Shown here: positions 5,706 to 9,382 of the stretch, piece by piece | Numbering within the stretch: the stretch's first letter is position 1 | Layout: every line of letters starts with the position of its first letter | Origin: Pirellulaceae bacterium | GTDB taxonomy: Bacteria > Planctomycetota > Planctomycetia > Pirellulales > Pirellulaceae | Length of the DNA stretch: 9,382 nt | Direction: 5' to 3' | Assembly: GCA_030744095.1 (NCBI GenBank) | Contig: JASLRF010000089.1 | Span: 1-9,382 of the forward strand | Translations under genes and position numbers: made by a program | The notes under the pieces: model-generated | The model's database searches: none | Seen by the model: the letters and a program-made list of their open reading frames with translations, nothing else | What the model was told of the DNA's origin: nothing

Positions 5706-6718
5706 GCAGCTGCCCGGGTCAGCCTGGCCAGCAGGTCCTTTGCCGCGCCGCTGTCGATCGCCGCATGGGCTTTTTCCGCACACGCGTTCAAAGTAGGACT
5801 AACGCCTGCCACCCACAGCGCCGCGGCGGCGTTCATCACGACAATGTCGCGAGATGGGCCGGCAACGCCATTGAGAATGTCGCGGATCAGCTGAGCGCTC
5901 GCGACGGGGCCATCAACAATCATCGTCTCCTTACTGGCGACCTGCATTCCAAAATCGCCAGGGTGCCAGACGAGCGATTCGACTTGGCCATTGTGAACGT
6001 CACTAACGTGCGTAGCGTCGCTGATTGTCACCTCATCGAGTCCGTCGGCCCCCGACACGACGACGGCGCGTTGCGCGCCGAGCATTCTCAGTGCGTCAGC
6101 CAACAGGTCTCGCAGATAGGGCTTGCCAACACCCAACAACTGGTAGGGCGCAGAAGCGGGATTACAGATCGGCCCCAACAGGTTGAAGATCGAAGGGACT
6201 CCTAGTTTGCGGCGAGCCGCTGCAACATGCTTCATGGATTTGTGCAGTTGTGGGGCAAAACAGAAACAGATTCCCAGTTCGTTCAGGCATTTCTCGACAG
6301 TCGAAACGGGAGCCTCGATATTGACACCCAATTCAGCCAGCACGTCTGCCGATCCAGTCTTGCTGGTGATGCTGCGATTGCCATGCTTGGCGACGGCAAC
6401 GCCCGATGCGGCGGTAACCAGGGCGGCCGCGGTACTGATATTGAAAGTGCCTGATGCGTCCCCCCCCGTGCCGCAAGTGTCGAGCAGTTCAGTCCGTTCG
6501 GTACGAACCGGCGTCATGTGCCGTCTCATTGCCTGGGCGGCACCAGCAACTTCCGCCACGGTTTCGCCCTTTAGTCGCAGCGCGTTAAGAAGTAATGCGA
6601 TCTCGTCGTCGCTCCAATTGCCTTCCATGATCGATCCGACGACCTCCGCCATTTCGTCCATCTCTAGGTCTAGGCCACCGGAAATGTGTCCGATGACTGA
6701 TTTTGAATCTTGATTCAC
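5702..6718 (-). CDS. trpD: Anthranilate phosphoribosyltransferase TrpD
   Basis: Transfers phosphoribose from PRPP to anthranilate, the second step of tryptophan synthesis from chorismate, in the cytoplasm. The PRPP-binding loop CGTGGD (about 82-87), NIST (93-96), KHGNRSITSKTGSADVL (111-127) and GLDEVT (the Mg-binding Asp-Glu) are all present. So is NLLGPICNPA, which in the family contacts anthranilate. With GTG 6718 as start the protein has 338 residues, the normal size; GAGG lies 6 bases upstream. An ATG at 6784 would add 22 residues and nearly close the gap to the divergent gene, so I consider it less likely. No other trp gene is in view; the downstream partner is an MFS transporter. The 86-base gap to the nucleoside hydrolase must hold both promoters, but none is clear. 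Confidence 0.95.
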   Translation of the reverse strand: MNQDSKSVIGHISGGLDLEMDEMAEVVGSIMEGNWSDDEIALLLNALRLKGETVAEVAGAAQAMRRHMTPVRTERTELLDTCGTGGDASGTFNISTAAALVTAASGVAVAKHGNRSITSKTGSADVLAELGVNIEAPVSTVEKCLNELGICFCFAPQLHKSMKHVAAARRKLGVPSIFNLLGPICNPASAPYQLLGVGKPYLRDLLADALRMLGAQRAVVVSGADGLDEVTISDATHVSDVHNGQVESLVWHPGDFGMQVASKETMIVDGPVASAQLIRDILNGVAGPSRDIVVMNAAAALWVAGVSPTLNACAEKAHAAIDSGAAKDLLARLTRAAA

Positions 6719-6804
6719 CAGCAACCTCGTGAGTTCTGTAATGTGTGATTCGTGCCGAGGATATGCCTTGTCGCCTAACACCATGGATCTTACAATTCCA
6801 CGCT

Positions 6805-7746
6805 ATGGCAAGGAAGGTGATCATTGACTGCGATCCAGGGATCGACGACGCGCTGGCGATGTGCATGGCGCTCTTTGACAGCCGTCTGGAGGTCGTAGCC
6901 GTGACGGCGGTTCCCGGTAATGTGTCCGCCGAGCAGGCCAGTGTAAACGTCCAGGCCATCATTGACCAATTGGATCCGCCTCGCTTGCCGCGTGTTGGCA
7001 CCGCATCGCCGATCGAAGATGGGCCAGCCGTCGGTGGAGCCAGCTTGCACGGGGCCGACGGCCTTGGAAACGCCGGGCTCCCAATCTCTCCGTTGCATCA
7101 CCAACACCCGTCAGACAAGCTAATTTGTGACGAAGTCCACGCGGCACCAGACGAGGTGACCATCATCTGCCTCGGCCCGCTCACAAACTTGGCGCGTGTC
7201 CTCCGTCGCGATCCGGAAGTCGCATCGCTGGTGAGCCAGATCGTGATTGCCGGCGGAAGTGTCTGCGTTGGTGGCAATGTGACTCCAGCCGCCGAATTCA
7301 ATATTTATGGTGATCCGGTCAGCGCCCGAACTGTCTTCCGCTCGCCAATCACAAAAACAGTAATCCCGCTGGATGTCACGAGACAAGTCTGTTTGACACT
7401 CGACGTGATGGATGAACTTCCGGTCGGGTCGACCAACGCGGGTAGCTTGCTCCGGAAAATGCTACCGTTTGCCTTTCGCGCCCACCATCAGATTCGTGGT
7501 GAAGAGAGCATCCTCATCAACGGTGTCGTGGCGTTGCTGAACGTCCTGCAGCCGGAACTGTTTGGGACCGAAGAAATCGCCGGTGATGTCGAGATCAGCG
7601 GTCACCTTACCGAAGGCGCGACGGTGTTCGATCGACGCGTAAATCCAATCTGGCGAAACAATATGGAGGTTGCATTGACGGTCGATGCGACGGCCGCGAA
7701 GGATTGCGTCGTACGCGGGCTGCGGCGGTGCGGCACGGGCGGCTAA
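6805..7746 (+). CDS. Nucleoside hydrolase (IunH/Rih family) with altered active site
   Basis: Member of the inosine-uridine-preferring nucleoside hydrolases, which split ribonucleosides into base and ribose; 313 residues, the normal size. The N-terminal Ca-binding motif DCDPGIDD (Asp8, 10, 14, 15) is intact, as are LHGADG (His82), CLGPLTNLA, AEFNIYGDP (Glu164, Asn166) and PLDVT. However, the late HDP motif, which supplies the catalytic His and a calcium-ligand Asp (His241/Asp242 in the Crithidia enzyme), reads NGV here (residues 239-241). The flanking PELF and the EISG-LTEGATVFD strand align well around it, so this is a substitution rather than a gap. Activity may be altered or lost. The ATG at 6805 starts directly with the conserved MARKVIIDCDPG; an ATG at 6745 would add 20 residues. 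The ribosome binding site is weak. Confidence 0.9.
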   Translation: MARKVIIDCDPGIDDALAMCMALFDSRLEVVAVTAVPGNVSAEQASVNVQAIIDQLDPPRLPRVGTASPIEDGPAVGGASLHGADGLGNAGLPISPLHHQHPSDKLICDEVHAAPDEVTIICLGPLTNLARVLRRDPEVASLVSQIVIAGGSVCVGGNVTPAAEFNIYGDPVSARTVFRSPITKTVIPLDVTRQVCLTLDVMDELPVGSTNAGSLLRKMLPFAFRAHHQIRGEESILINGVVALLNVLQPELFGTEEIAGDVEISGHLTEGATVFDRRVNPIWRNNMEVALTVDATAAKDCVVRGLRRCGTGG

Positions 7747-7797
7747 TCTGATTGCCGGGTTGCTTCGCAGCGAGGATAAAGTTGCCGTGAATCACCC

Positions 7798-7814
7798 GCT
7801 CACGCGTCTTGAGC
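7798..7814. other. Small hairpin between the convergent nucleoside hydrolase and htrA genes
   Basis: GCTCA/TGAGC forms a 5-bp stem with a 7-base loop in the 79-base convergent gap. There is no T-run on either side. No better terminator is visible here. Confidence 0.2.
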
Positions 7815-7825
7815 TACTGAACCGT

Positions 7826-8980
7826 CTAACCATCTCCTTCGAAGCGGCTGCGATCGTCGAGACGAAGTGTCAACTCGACACGCTTCCCGCCCCGCAGCAC
7901 CACCACGGCCACATCCTTGCCGACCGGCGTAAATCCAACGACCTTCACCAGGTGCACGTCGTCCTCGATCGTCCGGCCGTCGAATTGAATCACCACGTCG
8001 TAGGGCTGCAAGTCGGCGGCGTCGGCCGGCGCGTCGGGAGTGATCGAGCGAACCAGCGCGCCACGCGGCTGGGCTAGTCCGATCCGCGAGGCGATCTCTG
8101 GCGTGAATTCGGCGCTGCGATACAGACGGACCCCCATATACGCACGCGTCGTCCGGCCTTTGGAAACCAATTGCCGAGCGACCATGACAGCCATGTTCAC
8201 GGGGATCGTAAACCCGATCCCTTCGCTACCGCCGGAACTGCTGGCGATTGCAGTGTTGATGCCAACCACTTCGCCACGCAGATTCAATAGCGGTCCGCCG
8301 CTGTTACCGGGATTGATGGCGGCGTCGGTCTGCATGAAATCCTGATACTTGATATCGCCGTTTCCCAGCCGCAGATCGCGGCGGCCTTTGGCGCTGATGA
8401 TTCCGTAGGTCACCGAATGACTGAGGCCAAATGGGCTTCCCACGGCCAAGACGAAGTCGCCAATTTCCACATTGTCGCTATTGCCGATACGGGCTGACAC
8501 CAAATCCTCGATGTCGATGGCCATGACCGCCACATCGGTCGTTCGATCGGACCAGACGTTGGTCGGATTGGTGGTCCTACCATCGGCGAAGCGGACTTCG
8601 ATTTTCGAGAGTGGTGAATTGTCGATCACGTGCCGGTTGGTGATGACGTAGAACGTCTCATCAATCTCGATAATGACGCCTGATCCAGCCTCTTCAACCG
8701 ACTTGCGGCGATAGTTGTTGTTCGACGAAGGTGGGATCGTGGCTTCGATGTGCACCACCGTCGGCGTGACCAGACGTACCACGTTCTTGAGCAAATTGCC
8801 TTGCCGCTCGAGTGCCTGAAACGCGGCGTCCACTTCACCATAGAGTTGCTCGCGTGCTTCCGGAGAAAGCGAGGCAGGGAAGACCTGACTATACGCGACC
8901 GGCGTTGAGCAGGTGGCCAAACAGAACATTGCTCCCGTACAAATCCAGGGAAGCCACTTTTGACAATTTAGGCGCTGCAC
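7826..8980 (-). CDS. Secreted HtrA/Deg-type trypsin-like serine protease with one PDZ domain
   Basis: Probable envelope protein-quality-control protease of 384 residues. GTG 8980 has an excellent AAGGAGGA site 6 bases upstream and opens a signal peptide: Lys/Arg near the start, hydrophobic core WICTGAMFCLA, likely cleavage after PVAYS near residue 31. The catalytic triad is complete: His117 in TNRHVID, Asp149 in TTDVAV, Ser227 in NPGNSGGPLL. One PDZ domain follows (about 280-375; YMGVRLY, GALVRSITPDAPADAADLQPYDVVIQFDG), so it resembles DegS or HtrA1 rather than two-PDZ DegP. The segment after the signal peptide (about 35-70) is polar and probably a linker. LATC near residue 21-24 is a poor lipobox, so a lipoprotein is not favoured. 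An ATG at 9067 would add 29 residues and bury the strong ribosome binding site. Two pairs of direct repeats lie upstream. Confidence 0.93.
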   Translation of the reverse strand: MQRLNCQKWLPWICTGAMFCLATCSTPVAYSQVFPASLSPEAREQLYGEVDAAFQALERQGNLLKNVVRLVTPTVVHIEATIPPSSNNNYRRKSVEEAGSGVIIEIDETFYVITNRHVIDNSPLSKIEVRFADGRTTNPTNVWSDRTTDVAVMAIDIEDLVSARIGNSDNVEIGDFVLAVGSPFGLSHSVTYGIISAKGRRDLRLGNGDIKYQDFMQTDAAINPGNSGGPLLNLRGEVVGINTAIASSSGGSEGIGFTIPVNMAVMVARQLVSKGRTTRAYMGVRLYRSAEFTPEIASRIGLAQPRGALVRSITPDAPADAADLQPYDVVIQFDGRTIEDDVHLVKVVGFTPVGKDVAVVVLRGGKRVELTLRLDDRSRFEGDG

Positions 8981-8986
8981 CAATCG

Positions 8987-8994
8987 TCCTCCTT
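8987..8994 (-). promoter_or_regulatory. Strong ribosome binding site fixing the htrA-type gene start
   Basis: On the minus strand AAGGAGGA lies 6 bases before GTG 8980. It is the best match to the 16S rRNA tail in the window and decides the GTG start over the upstream ATG at 9067. Confidence 0.8.
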
Positions 8995-9017
8995 GACAAC
9001 GAAGCAAGAGAATTACT

Positions 9018-9093
9018 GTGACAGAGGTGACACCGTACAATGAAAGCGAGCGAACACAGATTGGCACGCGTACCGCCGCCGAAACGCGTACCG
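9018..9093. repeat. Two pairs of short direct repeats upstream of the htrA-type gene
   Basis: GTGACA occurs at 9018-9023 and 9027-9032 (9-base step). ACGCGTACCG occurs at 9066-9075 and 9084-9093 (18-base step). All lie in the 136-base gap between the zinc-finger gene and the protease gene. Repeats at these steps could be operator half-sites for a stress regulator, but no regulator is identified and no promoter could be fixed. Confidence 0.4.
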
Positions 9094-9116
9094 TGGTTTA
9101 CTGCCCAAGCCAGCAA

Positions 9117-9382
9117 TCATGAAACGTCCATCTCGATGTCGCTGATGACAACATCATTGTTGCCCGCATCGGCATCAATCAGTCGATCCCAGTTGGCAAT
9201 GTCGCTGCCAGTGAATCCGTCTTTCTCGGCTTCGCGTTGGCAATCGATACAGAGCACGGCATAGGGCAAGGCCTGAAGTCGGGCCAGTGGAATTGGTTTG
9301 TCGCAGGCTTCGCAGGCACCATATTTTCCATCGCGCATTGACTCAAGCGCGGCTTCAATGTGGGCCAGCTCGCGACTTTCGA
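9117..9382 (-). CDS. DksA/TraR-type C4 zinc-finger protein, 5' partial
   Basis: The gene enters from the right edge; 87 residues are visible and ESRELAHIEAALESM at the edge continues in frame, so the real start lies outside. The zinc finger YGACEACDKPIPLARLQALPYAVLCIDCQRE holds both CxxC pairs and the IP-x-x-RL-A-P signature of the DksA/TraR family. Family members bind in the secondary channel of RNA polymerase and tune initiation, often with ppGpp; whether this one does cannot be judged without the coiled-coil tip, which is missing here. After the finger comes an acidic tail with NWDRLIDADAGNNDVV, longer than in E. coli DksA. It is in the same direction as the serine protease 136 bases further on, possibly but not certainly co-transcribed. 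Confidence 0.88.
   Translation of the reverse strand, partial: ESRELAHIEAALESMRDGKYGACEACDKPIPLARLQALPYAVLCIDCQREAEKDGFTGSDIANWDRLIDADAGNNDVVISDIEMDVS

Noticed and set aside
5471..6205. A 244-codon plus-strand frame opposite trpD
   Set aside because: It is long only because of antisense codon bias. TrpD has all its catalytic motifs on the other strand, and the frame shows no domain.
8909..8920. Possible lipobox LATC in the leader of the HtrA-type protease
   Set aside because: Thr directly before the Cys does not fit a normal lipobox, and a standard signal peptidase I site follows shortly after.
1..9382. CRISPR array, tRNA, rRNA, insertion sequence or prophage
   Set aside because: No regular spaced repeats, no cloverleaf-like segment with CCA or TTC arm, no transposase or integrase motifs and no terminal inverted repeats were seen by eye. 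A tRNAscan-SE or ISfinder run would confirm.

Overview
The window looks like chromosomal DNA of a planctomycete, probably of the Pirellulaceae type (Rhodopirellula and relatives). This is inferred from the style of the proteins and is not proven. Pointers are many GTG starts backed by GAGG-type ribosome binding sites, a short M50 protease beginning MLLGEPP, a FabZ-like protein beginning PKKDLIADLS, lone short genes separated by long spacers, and a tiny lysine/alanine/proline protein. Apart from the 2013-2659 spacer, gene density is high. I see no rRNA, tRNA, CRISPR array, insertion sequence or prophage.

Layout. Positions 1-2012 (+) hold the 3' end of a probable lipid-A-disaccharide synthase, an intramembrane M50 metalloprotease and an SGNH hydrolase whose GTG start overlaps the protease stop. 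A 647-base spacer (2013-2659) follows, with a weak terminator and small repeats but no convincing gene. At 2660-2773 (+) is a 37-residue protein made only of Lys, Ala and Pro after its start Met, closed by a strong intrinsic terminator. The minus strand then carries, in its own reading order, trpD (6718-5702), an MFS transporter coupled to it by an ATGA overlap (5705-4494), a 33-residue basic protein with a KANHGKRP motif (4362-4261), a FabZ-type dehydratase (4217-3702) and trmB (3641-2982). Divergent from trpD is a nucleoside hydrolase family protein (6805-7746, +). It converges on a secreted HtrA/Deg-type serine protease (8980-7826, -), behind which lies a DksA/TraR zinc-finger protein running off the right edge.

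Functional themes are mainly housekeeping: envelope lipid synthesis (LpxB-like, FabZ-like), envelope quality control (M50 protease, HtrA), translation (TrmB and a possible ribosome-associated micro-protein), tryptophan synthesis (TrpD) and nucleoside salvage. Neighbours mostly do not form one pathway, which fits the scattered gene order usual in planctomycetes.

I found no multi-gene novel system. The most interesting items are the two very small basic genes (2660-2773 and 4261-4362), which annotation pipelines easily miss, and a nucleoside hydrolase that has lost the usual His-Asp pair of its active site.
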